Shown here: in pieces, positions 9,202 to 17,668 of the stretch
Position numbering within the stretch: position 1 is the stretch's first letter
Layout: each line of letters opens with the position of its first letter
Assembly: GCA_937877595.1 (NCBI GenBank)
Contig: CALFIY010000045.1
Coordinates: forward strand, 1 to 49,039
Reading direction: 5' to 3'
Origin: an uncultured Prevotella sp.
GTDB taxonomy: Bacteria; Bacteroidota; Bacteroidia; Bacteroidales; Bacteroidaceae
DNA length: 49,039 bases
The notes under the pieces: model-generated
The model's input: only the letters and a program-made list of their open reading frames with translations
What the model was told of the DNA's origin: nothing
Database searches by the model: none
Program-made: the position numbers and the translations under genes

Positions 9202-9218
9202 AATTCACAGTTCATAAT

Positions 9219-10193
9219 TTATTTGTCTCTGTGAAGCAGTTCGTCCATGTATTGTCGCAATGCTATCTTGCGCTCTTCGCTGACGCCTACCTTGTTCAGG
9301 CAAAGGCTCGCTTCGTGGAAGTAATAGTTTATCTTCGCTTCGCACAACTCTCTGATGCCGATTTCGTCGTAAAGGCATGTTACGGCCTTGACTTTCTCCT
9401 GACGGTCAAAGGTTGCTGCGCTGCACCAGCGCTCAAGTTCTGCGCGCTGCCTGTCGTTGGCGCGCTGACAGGCATTGATAAGCATATAGGTTTTCTTGTT
9501 GGACGTGATGTCGCCGCCTATTGCCTTGCCGAAAACGGCAGTGTCGCCGTAGACATCAAGCAGGTCGTCTTGCAACTGAAAGGCAAGGCCGAGTTGCTCG
9601 CCAAACTTGTACAGGTTTTCCACATCGTCCTTCGGAGCCTCGGCAAGCAGTGCTCCAATTTTCATGGCGCAGGCCAGTAGCACCGATGTCTTGAGGCGTA
9701 TCATTTCTATGTACTCATCTTCGCTGACGTCATTGCGTGTTTCGAAAGCCATGTCGTATTCCTGTCCTTCTCCTATCTCAAGTGCAGTCTCCGTGAAACA
9801 TTCAAGAACTTGCGACAACTTCTCCGAAGGAACTTGCGACATGCGATGATAAGCCAGAACGAGCATGGAGTCGCCGGAAAGTATTGCGGTGTTTGCTCCC
9901 CAGCGCTTGTGTACCGTCTCGTGCCCACGGCGCAGATCGGCATTGTCCATCAGGTCGTCGTGGAGCAGCGTGTAGTTATGGTATGTCTCAAGTCCGCAGG
10001 CTGGCATCAGTATTTCTTCCGGTGTGTCGCGGTAAAGATTGTATGCCATGAGCATCAGTACTGGACGGATGCGCTTGCCGCCGATTGAAAGGACATAGCG
10101 GATAGGGTCGTAGAGCGACTGAGGCTGGCGGTCGTATGGTAACTGATTGAGAAAACTGTTTACCAGCGAAAGAACTTCTTTGGAATTGTACAT
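9219..10193 (-). CDS. Trans-isoprenyl diphosphate synthase (IspA/GerC-like)
   Basis: A 324-residue all-helical polyprenyl synthetase. The first aspartate-rich motif is DDLMD (79-83) followed by the basic RRG, and the second is DDLLD (209-213) in FQLQDDLLD; GGKRIRP (38-44) is the isopentenyl-diphosphate site. It condenses isopentenyl diphosphate with an allylic diphosphate to make farnesyl, geranylgeranyl or longer chains for quinones and undecaprenyl carriers. The first motif lacks the two-residue insertion of E. coli-type farnesyl synthases, and Y74 sits five residues before it, a position that limits chain length; the exact product is not decided by sequence alone. Confidence 0.93.
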   Translation of the reverse strand: MYNSKEVLSLVNSFLNQLPYDRQPQSLYDPIRYVLSIGGKRIRPVLMLMAYNLYRDTPEEILMPACGLETYHNYTLLHDDLMDNADLRRGHETVHKRWGANTAILSGDSMLVLAYHRMSQVPSEKLSQVLECFTETALEIGEGQEYDMAFETRNDVSEDEYIEMIRLKTSVLLACAMKIGALLAEAPKDDVENLYKFGEQLGLAFQLQDDLLDVYGDTAVFGKAIGGDITSNKKTYMLINACQRANDRQRAELERWCSAATFDRQEKVKAVTCLYDEIGIRELCEAKINYYFHEASLCLNKVGVSEERKIALRQYMDELLHRDK

Positions 10194-10226
10194 TTGAACT
10201 ATGAATGAAGAATTACAAATTGTTGA

Positions 10227-10961
10227 TTACAACTTAAACACTACTGGAATACTTATCTTTGTTCGGCACGGCTGTCCGTTCTGCACCCCAGGCTTCCAGT
10301 TTGGCATTAGCCGCAGCACGCGCATCACTTCGATATCGCACTCCTTGGAAAGCGATTGGGTAATGCTCAGACCAGTGATTGTGCCATCCTTTTCAACGTA
10401 GAACTGCGCCACAACGCGCCCCTCGCGCTTTAATGTCTGTGCCTTCTTAGGGTAGTGGAGATTATTGGTGAGCCACTTCATAAAGGCTACGGCACCGCCG
10501 GGAAACTGCGGAAGGTCTTCGACAACGCGAAACTGTAGTGGATTGTCGCGTGGGTCAATGCCCATGGGAGCAATAGCAGCGAGTACGGTGTCTTTCTGCA
10601 GTTGTTTCAACAAGTCCTCATCGGTGGCTTCGCTTTCTGGCTCTGCCAGCAACTCGTCGGGAGGCAGAATTTCGGTTTCGTCGTCAACAATATTCAGTTT
10701 CTCTGCCTCTACGGGGCTTGACTCTGCTTGTCGTAACTGTACGAAATTCTCCTCTATTGACATCGGCACCATGTCGGTCTCCTGAACCAACTCGTCAATG
10801 TCTATAGTTGGCCCATCGGCTTCGTTACTCTCGCTGCTATTCCACTCCAAAGCGACGAATAGCATGGTGAGAACAACGACGAGCCCAAGCAGGAAACCGG
10901 TGGCGCGTTGGCCGTCGCTACTTGACAACAACCTTGCGTCCGTTGTTGATGTAGATGCCAT
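10227..10961 (-). CDS. TonB-family energy transducer protein
   Basis: Up to 244 residues: a short N-terminus, one membrane helix (GFLLGLVVVLTMLFVAL, about 22-38), an acidic linker of about 100 residues rich in Glu and Asp, and a C-terminal TonB domain with the Bacteroidota pattern FPGGAVAFMKWL... and GRVVAQFYVEKDGTITG. It would span the inner membrane and pass proton-motive force to outer-membrane SusC-type transporters. The ATG at 10961 lies 44 bases inside the end of the GH53 gene; tandem TTG codons at 10931-10926 are alternative starts that would shorten the overlap. The acidic rather than Pro/Lys-rich linker is common in this phylum. The partner transporter is unknown. Confidence 0.85.
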   Translation of the reverse strand: MASTSTTDARLLSSSDGQRATGFLLGLVVVLTMLFVALEWNSSESNEADGPTIDIDELVQETDMVPMSIEENFVQLRQAESSPVEAEKLNIVDDETEILPPDELLAEPESEATDEDLLKQLQKDTVLAAIAPMGIDPRDNPLQFRVVEDLPQFPGGAVAFMKWLTNNLHYPKKAQTLKREGRVVAQFYVEKDGTITGLSITQSLSKECDIEVMRVLRLMPNWKPGVQNGQPCRTKISIPVVFKL

Positions 10962-12210
10962 TCTGCGACGGTTTTCCTGTCAGTTTCTGTCCGTTGAGAG
11001 TATACCATGCACCAAGCCAGGATGCCTTGTCGCCAGTAGCAGAGAGGATGCCTGTGTCGGTGAGGAAGTTTTTCAGTACGGCGACTGTAGGCATGGCCTT
11101 GCCTCCAGGGTAAGTATAGCCTACAGCACTTGTAGTCTTGGCATCGTCATTGAACAGACTGGCATTATACCAGCCGTCGCTGACTCGCTTGGTGTTCCAG
11201 TCGAGCCCGTATTCGCAGGCTTCAGGCCACCACCAGTAGAGACCTACCACCTTGTTGTGCTTGTTGAGAGTCGCGATGAGTGCTTCGGTATAGGCTTTCT
11301 GTCCATCGGGCGAAATGGGATAAGTTGCCGACAGGTCGACACCTGGCGAAGATATTGTCGGTTGCCATGCGTAGAAATAGCCTACTTCTACTATCATTAT
11401 TTCCTTGTCGGCAAAGTTTGTTTCCAAACTGTTAAGCGTTGTTTCCAACTGCGTGAGATTGCCGTGGTAGTAGGAATAGAAACTTAGTCCGATGATGTCG
11501 TAGTCTACAGCGGCATTTTTCATGTCGTTGTAGAAGTTGACAGCATAGTTGGTGTTGGCTACGCGTTCGGTGTGCAGCACTATCTTGGCGTTGGGACATA
11601 CTTCGCGGCATGCCTTTCCTGCCTGTTTAAGTAACTTTGTGAAGCGATCACGATTGCTGCTCTGGCCGGCATAATATTTCTTACTGCTACCATCACTCGC
11701 TCCCCACAGCATGCCATAGGATATCTCATTGCCTGTCTGAATGAAGTCTGGAGTTGCACCTGCTTCGTTCATTTGCTGAAGCACGTCTTTTGTGTAGTCA
11801 TAGATTTTTGTGTACAACTCAGCATCGCTAAGGCTAACCCAACTGGCAGGAGTCCACTGCTTGACAGGGTCGGCCCATGTGTCGCTGTAGTGGAAATCGA
11901 GCATAAGCGAAAAGCCTGCGTCCTTAATGCGCTTGCCAAGAGCCTTTACGTATTCTATGTCCTGGCATGCTGCACGGTCGCCACTGTTTGTGGGATCTAC
12001 AAATAGGCGCACGCGCATGGCATTCCACTCCTGCTGCTTCAGGTAGGAAAGCATGTCGGTTATGCGGTTGCCGTCAAGATCATAGTATTGTGCGCCGTTG
12101 GTTTCATACTTGGTGAGCAGGGATATGTCGCCGCCCACCTGACGTGCTGTATGTGCTGTCGCTGTCATGGCAACGACGGCGAAGATGATGGTAGCAAATA
12201 CGTTTTTCAT
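10918..12210 (-). CDS. GH53 arabinogalactan endo-beta-1,4-galactanase, secreted
   Basis: A 430-residue enzyme with an N-terminal signal peptide (about residues 1-20). The GH53 barrel has its acid/base E162 in QTGNEIS and nucleophile E275 in IMIVEVGY, plus MRVRLFVDP and LMLDFHYSDTWADP near the start. It hydrolyses beta-1,4-galactan side chains of rhamnogalacturonan I. The last 35 residues (WYTLNGQKL... GIYINNGRKVVVK) resemble a Prevotella C-terminal sorting tail; export through the type IX system is possible but inferred. Its TonB-like neighbour overlaps its 3' end. It sits 7 kb from the PL11/SusCD locus, whose lyase would attack the same pectin. Confidence 0.92.
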   Translation of the reverse strand: MKNVFATIIFAVVAMTATAHTARQVGGDISLLTKYETNGAQYYDLDGNRITDMLSYLKQQEWNAMRVRLFVDPTNSGDRAACQDIEYVKALGKRIKDAGFSLMLDFHYSDTWADPVKQWTPASWVSLSDAELYTKIYDYTKDVLQQMNEAGATPDFIQTGNEISYGMLWGASDGSSKKYYAGQSSNRDRFTKLLKQAGKACREVCPNAKIVLHTERVANTNYAVNFYNDMKNAAVDYDIIGLSFYSYYHGNLTQLETTLNSLETNFADKEIMIVEVGYFYAWQPTISSPGVDLSATYPISPDGQKAYTEALIATLNKHNKVVGLYWWWPEACEYGLDWNTKRVSDGWYNASLFNDDAKTTSAVGYTYPGGKAMPTVAVLKNFLTDTGILSATGDKASWLGAWYTLNGQKLTGKPSQNGIYINNGRKVVVK

Positions 12211-12244
12211 CTATATATTATAAATAAGGTGTGAATTCTGTGGT

Positions 12245-12442
12245 TTACTTCTTGTGCCTATTTGCTCGCTGCTCGCGATACTTGGCTTTCTGCCGGGCAG
12301 AGCCTGAACTGTGCGCTCCAGTAATGTATTTCTTTTTCTTGGCCTTGGTCTTAACTTTCTCCTCGGTAGTGCGTGGACCACCGCCACGTCCGAAATTTAT
12401 GCCATGCTCAAGAATGAGGCTGAAGTCATCTTCCTTGCTCAT
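12245..12442 (-). CDS. Small basic protein of unknown function
   Basis: A 65-residue frame beginning with ATG on the same strand as both neighbours and filling the gap between the AICAR transformylase and GH53 genes. The N-terminal half is mildly acidic (MSKEDDFSLILEHG) with a Gly-rich turn; the C-terminal half is very rich in Lys and Arg (KTKAKKKK, ARQKAKYREQRANRHKK), the look of a nucleic-acid or ribosome-binding peptide. I do not recognise a family. It could be a chance frame, but its placement, clean start and strongly biased composition favour a real gene. Confidence 0.5.
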   Translation of the reverse strand: MSKEDDFSLILEHGINFGRGGGPRTTEEKVKTKAKKKKYITGAHSSGSARQKAKYREQRANRHKK

Positions 12443-12530
12443 ATAAATAACAAATGGTAAATGAAGTAAGACAATGTGTTTCTGCTCCGATGCAGGAATG
12501 AAAAAAGAATTATAACTTGTGAATTGTGAG

Positions 12531-13721
12531 TTAATGGTGGAACAGCCGAACGCCAGTGAAGGTCATTGCGATATCGTATTTGTCGCACGTCATAATGACG
12601 TGGTCGTCGCGAACGGAACCGCCAGCCTGAGCGATATATTGTACGCCGCTCTTGTGAGCGCGCTCGATATTGTCGCCAAAGGGGAAGAAGGCGTCAGAGC
12701 CAAGTGCTACCTCTGTGTTGCGGGCTATCCATGCTTGTTTTTCCTCTCGCGTAAGCACTTCTGGCTGGCAAGTGAAGAATTGCTGCCACTGACCGTCGCG
12801 CAGTACGTCGTCGTGCTCGTCTTCTGAAATGTATACGTCAATGGTGTTGTCGCGGTCGGCACGGCGAATATTCTCCTTGAAAGGCAGGGACATTACCTTG
12901 GGATGCTGTCGCAGCCACCAGATATCGGCTTTTGAACCAGCCAGGCGCGTGCAGTGGATGCGGCTCTGCTGGCCGGCGCCGATGCCGATGGCTTGGCCGT
13001 CTTTCACATAGCAAACAGAATTTGACTGAGTGTATTTCAGGGTTATGAGGGCAATAACAAGGTCGCGGCGAGCCTCTGCACTGAAATTCTTGTTGCGTGT
13101 TGGAATGTTGGCAAACAGTGCGTCGTCGTCAAGGCGAATCTCATTGCGGCCTTGTTCAAACGTCACGCCGAATACCTGCTTGCGCTCTGTTGGTTCCGGA
13201 ACGTAAGACGGGTCTATTTTTATGACATTATATGTTCCCTTACGCTTCTGCCGCAGTATCTCAATGGCTTCTGGAGTGAAGTCGGGAGCAATAACTCCAT
13301 CGCTAACCTCGCGCTTTAGAATGGTTGCAGTAGTGGCATCACACGTGTCTGACAGTGCTACGAAGTCGCCGTAACTTGACATGCGATCGGCGCCACGTGC
13401 GCGGGCATATGCCGTGGCTATCGGCGACTGGTCGACACCCTCAATGTCGTCGACAAAATATATCCGCTTCAAAGTGTCGCTCATTGGCAGACCAATGGCA
13501 GCGCCTGCGGGAGATACGTGCTTGAAGGAGGCTGCTGCTGCAATGCCTGTTGCCTGTCGTAGTTCCTTTACCAACTGCCATGCATTAAGCGCATCAAGGA
13601 AATTGATGTAGCCAGGGCGGCCGTTAATCACTTCGATAGGCAGTTCTCTGCCGTCGGTCATCAGAATTCGCGATGGCTTCTGATTTGGGTTGCACCCGTA
13701 TTTCAGTTGTAACTCTTTCAT
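12531..13721 (-). CDS. Stand-alone AICAR formyltransferase (PurH C-terminal domain homologue)
   Basis: A 396-residue protein matching the AICAR transformylase half of PurH. Family-typical segments are KYGCNPNQKPS at the start, the Lys-His pair of the active site in ASFKHVSPAGAA, NSVCYVKDGQAIGIGAGQQSR, and SDAFFPFGDNIERAHKSGVQYIAQAGGSVRDD. The N-terminal MGS-like IMP cyclohydrolase domain of normal bifunctional PurH (about 500 residues) is absent, and the frame begins directly at the transformylase. It would transfer a formyl group from 10-formyl-tetrahydrofolate to AICAR in purine synthesis. Either IMP cyclohydrolase is encoded elsewhere or this is a paralogue beside a full purH. Confidence 0.85.
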   Translation of the reverse strand: MKELQLKYGCNPNQKPSRILMTDGRELPIEVINGRPGYINFLDALNAWQLVKELRQATGIAAAASFKHVSPAGAAIGLPMSDTLKRIYFVDDIEGVDQSPIATAYARARGADRMSSYGDFVALSDTCDATTATILKREVSDGVIAPDFTPEAIEILRQKRKGTYNVIKIDPSYVPEPTERKQVFGVTFEQGRNEIRLDDDALFANIPTRNKNFSAEARRDLVIALITLKYTQSNSVCYVKDGQAIGIGAGQQSRIHCTRLAGSKADIWWLRQHPKVMSLPFKENIRRADRDNTIDVYISEDEHDDVLRDGQWQQFFTCQPEVLTREEKQAWIARNTEVALGSDAFFPFGDNIERAHKSGVQYIAQAGGSVRDDHVIMTCDKYDIAMTFTGVRLFHH

Positions 13722-13800
13722 ATCTGAAAAAATGATTGTTTATTATTGAAACGGAATGTTTTTTTGTATGAGGAAAAAGTGTGATTACTGTTTTGCTGTC

Positions 13801-15387
13801 TTAAAATTCTGACGTGAAGTGGAAGCGGATTTTCTTAAAGTCTTCCTGGGCCATTGACAGCACGTAGCCAGAATCGGCAAGGAAGACGTCGCGCCCTTCC
13901 TTGTCTTTTGCCATGTATTGGTATTTGCGTTTCTTGAAATTCTCCAGTTCTGCCTCGTCGTCGCTTTCTATCCAGCAGGCTTTGTAAAGGTGAACAGGCT
14001 CCCAACGACACTTGGCATTATACTCGTTCTCTAACCGATATTGTATAACTTCAAATTGCAACTGCCCAACAGTGCCTATGATTTTGCGTCCGTTGAACTG
14101 GTTGACAAACAACTGGGCTACGCCTTCGTCCATCAGTTGGTCTATGCCCTTTTGCAGTTGCTTGGACTTCATGGGGTCGTCGTTTTCAATATACTTGAAC
14201 AGTTCCGGGGAGAATGAAGGAAGTCCACGGAAATGCAACTTCTCACCATCTGTGAGCGTATCACCGATTTTGAAAATGCCATTGTCGGGTAAGCCAACGA
14301 TATCGCCGGGCCAGGCTTCGTCAATGGTTGACTTGCGCTGAGCCATGAACTGGGTGGGGCTGGAGAAACGCAGTGTCTTGTCGTGTCTTACGTGCAGGTA
14401 TGGCTGGTTACGCTGGAATCTTCCACTGCAAACCTTACAAAAGGCAATACATGAGCGGTGGTTTGGATCGATGTTGGCTGTAATCTTGAAGATGAAACCA
14501 GTGAAGTTCTTCTCCTCTGGATTTACAGTGCGTTCTTCTGCTTTTGTGGGGCGTGGAGAAGGTGCAATCTCGACAAAACAGTCAAGCAGTTCCTGTACGC
14601 CGAAGTTGTTAAGCGCAGATCCAAAGAAAACAGGTGCTACTTCAGCAGAGCGATACGTTTCTACCTGAAATTCAGGGTAAACGCCATCAATCAGTTCAAG
14701 ATCTTCACGCAGTTTTTCTGCATCCTGCTCGCCTACGGCATCTTCGAGTGATGTGCTTGCGATGTCTATCGTCATCTTCTCCGTCATGCGTTGTTTGTCT
14801 GGAGTAAACAGGTTCAGTTGCTGTTCGTAGATGTTATACACACCTTTGAACTTTGCTCCCTGATTGATAGGCCACGACAATGGACGTACCTTTATCTCAA
14901 GTTCTTGCTCCAATTCATCAAGCAAGTCGAATGGGTCACGTCCTTCGCGGTCCATCTTGTTTACAAAGATTATTACAGGAGTCTGGCGCATGCGGCAAAC
15001 TTGCATCAGTTTGCGCGTCTGGGCTTCAACGCCTTTCGCTCCGTCTACTACGATAATGGCAGAGTCGACAGCGGTAAGCGTGCGGTATGTATCTTCTGCA
15101 AAATCCTGGTGGCCAGGCGTATCAAGAATGTTTACCTTGTATTCCGTACTGCTACCGTCTGGCGTATAGTCGAACTCCATCACCGAGGTGCTCACGGAAA
15201 TACCGCGCTGCTTCTCGATATCCATCCAGTCGCTGGTGGCTGTCTTCTTAATCTTATTGTTCTTTACAGCACCGGCCACCTGTATCTGTCCGCCAAAGAG
15301 CAGAAATTTCTCGGTAAGCGTGGTCTTACCGGCATCTGGGTGGGAAATAATGGCGAAGGTTCGCCTGCGTTCTATCTCTTGGTTCAC
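13801..15387 (-). CDS. prfC: Peptide chain release factor 3
   Basis: A 528-residue translational GTPase that recycles release factors 1 and 2 from the ribosome. G-domain motifs are SHPDAGKTT (15-23), RGISV (switch I), DTPGHQDF (89-96) and NKMD (143-146). The length and the C-terminal domain match RF3 rather than EF-G. The start is a GTG at 15387 (VNQEIERRRTF, read as Met); a stop lies seven codons further upstream with no ATG between, so GTG is well supported. It is followed by 79 bases before the AICAR transformylase start. Confidence 0.95.
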   Translation of the reverse strand: MNQEIERRRTFAIISHPDAGKTTLTEKFLLFGGQIQVAGAVKNNKIKKTATSDWMDIEKQRGISVSTSVMEFDYTPDGSSTEYKVNILDTPGHQDFAEDTYRTLTAVDSAIIVVDGAKGVEAQTRKLMQVCRMRQTPVIIFVNKMDREGRDPFDLLDELEQELEIKVRPLSWPINQGAKFKGVYNIYEQQLNLFTPDKQRMTEKMTIDIASTSLEDAVGEQDAEKLREDLELIDGVYPEFQVETYRSAEVAPVFFGSALNNFGVQELLDCFVEIAPSPRPTKAEERTVNPEEKNFTGFIFKITANIDPNHRSCIAFCKVCSGRFQRNQPYLHVRHDKTLRFSSPTQFMAQRKSTIDEAWPGDIVGLPDNGIFKIGDTLTDGEKLHFRGLPSFSPELFKYIENDDPMKSKQLQKGIDQLMDEGVAQLFVNQFNGRKIIGTVGQLQFEVIQYRLENEYNAKCRWEPVHLYKACWIESDDEAELENFKKRKYQYMAKDKEGRDVFLADSGYVLSMAQEDFKKIRFHFTSEF

Positions 15388-15431
15388 AATAAAAACTACA
15401 ATTTACAGTTTTTCCTCTTTGCCGTTTATTA

Positions 15432-16295
15432 TTAAATGGCACTATTTTGTAATTTGTGTACACATTCCTCAAGGCTTTCCTCCCAGTGCGGAATTGTGAT
15501 GCCGTAGGTCTGCTTGATCTTGCTTTTGTCAAGAACGCTATAGTGTGGGCGTGCTGCCGGGGTAGGGTACTCGCTGGTGTGTAACGGACGTACATTGCAG
15601 GAGGTGATGCCTGCAATGCGATGGATGGCTTTGGTGAAGTCGTACCATGACGTAACGCCTTCGTTGGAGAAATGATAAATGCCTGGCACAATTCCGTTGT
15701 TGATAGCGGTCATTATTGCTATGGCAAGATCACGAGCATAAGTAGGTGTACCAATCTGGTCGAAAATCACGCCCAACTCAGTTTTCTCTTTTCCCAAACG
15801 CAACATTGTCTTCACAAAGTTATTGCCAAATGTAGAGTAGAGCCATGCCGTACGGATTATCATTGTTTTTCCACACAATTTCATGGCGTTCTGTTCTCCT
15901 GTTAACTTTGTGCGGCCATACATGCTGTTTGGACAGGTTTGCTCATCTTCTGTATAGGGAGTGTGATTGGTGCCGTTGAAAACGTAGTCAGTGGATATCT
16001 GTATCATCCATCCGCCACGGCGTCCAATAACTTCAGCCAGAAATGCAGGTGCCTCTGCATTAAGTTTTGTGCACAGTTCGACGTTGTCCTCTGCCTTGTC
16101 CACGGCAGTATAGGCAGCGCAGTTAACGATGCCGTCGATAGCGTTGTCGGCAACAAACTTCTCTATGGCATCATGGTTGGTGATGTCAAGTTCTGCTACG
16201 TCGGTGTTGAAAAACTTGTGCCGGGTATTTGCAGTTTCCAGTTGCTGCATCTCATTACCTAATTGGCCATTGCAGCCTGTAATAAGTATGTTCAT
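15432..16295 (-). CDS. rfbD: dTDP-4-dehydrorhamnose reductase
   Basis: A 287-residue extended short-chain dehydrogenase that makes dTDP-L-rhamnose with NADPH, the last step of activated rhamnose synthesis for surface polysaccharide. Visible: the nucleotide-binding GCNGQLG (7-13), NCAAYTAVDKAE, STDYVFNG (101-108) and the catalytic Tyr126/Lys130 of YGRTK. Other rfb genes are not in the window, so the pathway is completed elsewhere. The ATG is two bases from the stop of the DUF4924 gene, so the two are almost certainly translated from one message. Confidence 0.94.
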   Translation of the reverse strand: MNILITGCNGQLGNEMQQLETANTRHKFFNTDVAELDITNHDAIEKFVADNAIDGIVNCAAYTAVDKAEDNVELCTKLNAEAPAFLAEVIGRRGGWMIQISTDYVFNGTNHTPYTEDEQTCPNSMYGRTKLTGEQNAMKLCGKTMIIRTAWLYSTFGNNFVKTMLRLGKEKTELGVIFDQIGTPTYARDLAIAIMTAINNGIVPGIYHFSNEGVTSWYDFTKAIHRIAGITSCNVRPLHTSEYPTPAARPHYSVLDKSKIKQTYGITIPHWEESLEECVHKLQNSAI

Positions 16296-16296
16296 G

Positions 16297-16857
16297 TCAA
16301 TTGTCTTTTATGTCATCTATGACAAGACTTCCTGCCTTGTCCTCTTGATAGTAATCACTGAGTATACCAATAAAATTGGTAATGGCTTCTATGGCGTGCT
16401 GGGTGTTGGGAGTAATCTCCTTCTTCTGCAGACGTAGCAACATAACGCCATAGAGTGAATTGAAACAAGTCTCTATTTCGTTCTCTTCATGGTTTGCACC
16501 ATGGTTGCGTAATTCTACGATATAGGGTAATACTTTGTAGTAGACAGTGTTGTAGAAAGGAAATTTTGGCGAAGCGAGAAGTTGGGCATGAAGTTCTTCC
16601 AGTTGTTGCATTACAACCTTGTTGATTTGGAGATGCCCTTTTTCGCGGCACCTTTCCTGGTTCATCATCATAACGAGATTGCCATACCAGTCGGTCTCCT
16701 CCTCTAATTGTTCTTTGCTGTAGTCAAAACGGCTGATATATTCGCGGCGTAACCTTGTCAGTGAGCAGCCAAAGGCGCGAATGGTATCTTCTACCTGCCA
16801 CATGTAAAGCAGATATTCAGCAATATTCTTCTTGCGCAGTTCCTGGGCTATAAACAT
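16297..16857 (-). CDS. DUF4924 family protein
   Basis: A 186-residue, probably cytosolic, mainly helical protein opening MFIAQELRKKNIAEYLLYMWQ. It has no signal peptide, membrane segment or catalytic motif that I can see, and contains several charged helices (for example SKEQLEEETDWYGNLVMMMNQER). I recognise it as the DUF4924 type found in Bacteroidales. Function is unknown. It sits between a LysE-type exporter, which ends 12 bases before it, and rfbD, which begins two bases after it, so it belongs to this transcript. Confidence 0.8.
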   Translation of the reverse strand: MFIAQELRKKNIAEYLLYMWQVEDTIRAFGCSLTRLRREYISRFDYSKEQLEEETDWYGNLVMMMNQERCREKGHLQINKVVMQQLEELHAQLLASPKFPFYNTVYYKVLPYIVELRNHGANHEENEIETCFNSLYGVMLLRLQKKEITPNTQHAIEAITNFIGILSDYYQEDKAGSLVIDDIKDN

Positions 16858-16869
16858 TAAGTGAATTCT

Positions 16870-17535
16870 CTAAAAAAACCTGTACAAATTGGTGACAGTT
16901 CCAAACAAGAATACGACACTAAAGATTATCACCACCGCACCGATTATCTGATTTATGATGCGAATGCCGTTTTCGTCGAATATCGTGCGCACTTTGTCTA
17001 CAAGCCATGTGAGTCCGTACCACCACAGCATTGCTCCTCCAACGATGCTCGCAAAACCTATAAACATTTCAAAAGGACGGTCGGGAATGACAAAGGCAAA
17101 CTGGGCAAACAGTCCCATGAAGAGAAAAACTATTAGCGGATTGGAGAATGTCACGAGAAAAGCGGTCCATGTGTTGTACCACATCGAGCCGCGTTGCTGT
17201 CCGGAGCGGTGCATGTTTCGTGTTGGGTCGCTACGCCACGTGTATATGCCAAATATCAACAATAAAACAGAACCTGCTATCTGAAGATAGAACTTGTTTT
17301 GGTCGTTGTCGATGAAGTCCATTACAAACGACATGCCAAAGCCCGTCATTCCAGCATAAATCATATCGCTTATAGCGGCTCCTATACCAGTGACGAAGCC
17401 ATACCACCGCCCCTTGTTCAGCGTGCGCTGAACGCATAGGACACCCACGGGCCCCATTGGCGCGGAGGCTATCATCCCTATCAGCATGCCCTTGAGTATA
17501 AGGTCTACTATATTAATATGTATAGGAAACGGCAT
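16870..17535 (-). CDS. LysE family amino-acid exporter-like protein
   Basis: About 221 residues with six hydrophobic segments and the family hallmark ASAPMGPVGVLCVQRTL near the N-terminus (residues 23-39), which forms the first helix and loop of LysE/RhtB transporters. Such proteins export amino acids or similar solutes. I start it at the ATG at 17535 (MPFPIHINIVDL); the longer in-frame extension to 17616 would run through the promoter region. The -7 promoter box lies only eight bases upstream of this ATG, so the mRNA would have almost no leader. It heads a minus-strand series with the DUF4924 and rfbD genes. Confidence 0.82.
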   Translation of the reverse strand: MPFPIHINIVDLILKGMLIGMIASAPMGPVGVLCVQRTLNKGRWYGFVTGIGAAISDMIYAGMTGFGMSFVMDFIDNDQNKFYLQIAGSVLLLIFGIYTWRSDPTRNMHRSGQQRGSMWYNTWTAFLVTFSNPLIVFLFMGLFAQFAFVIPDRPFEMFIGFASIVGGAMLWWYGLTWLVDKVRTIFDENGIRIINQIIGAVVIIFSVVFLFGTVTNLYRFF

Positions 17536-17543
17536 ATCGTTTG

Positions 17544-17551
17544 CAAAAGTA
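17544..17551 (-). promoter_or_regulatory. Promoter -7 box for the LysE-like gene
   Basis: CAAAAGTA on the plus strand is TACTTTTG on the minus strand. There is no good TTTG at -33. The box ends eight bases before the ATG at 17535, which implies a nearly leaderless mRNA. Confidence 0.5.
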
Positions 17552-17603
17552 CATAATTCTTGTAATATCACCTTATTTTCCGCCAAGAAAAGTGTTTTTT
17601 TTG

Positions 17604-17633
17604 TTGCTCTGTTCAAAAAACTTCGTACTTTTG
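17604..17633 (+). promoter_or_regulatory. Promoter for the exported protein gene at 17669
   Basis: TTG at 17604-17606 within TTGTTG, 19 bases, then TACTTTTG at 17626-17633. The ATG follows 35 bases after the -7 box. Divergent from the LysE promoter. Confidence 0.7.
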
Positions 17634-17668
17634 TGGCGTTTTATTTGCCATTACATACCGTCAAGATA

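Noticed and set aside
14791..15435. Open frame of 214 codons on the plus strand
   Set aside because: It is antisense to the GTPase domain of prfC, whose motifs are intact.
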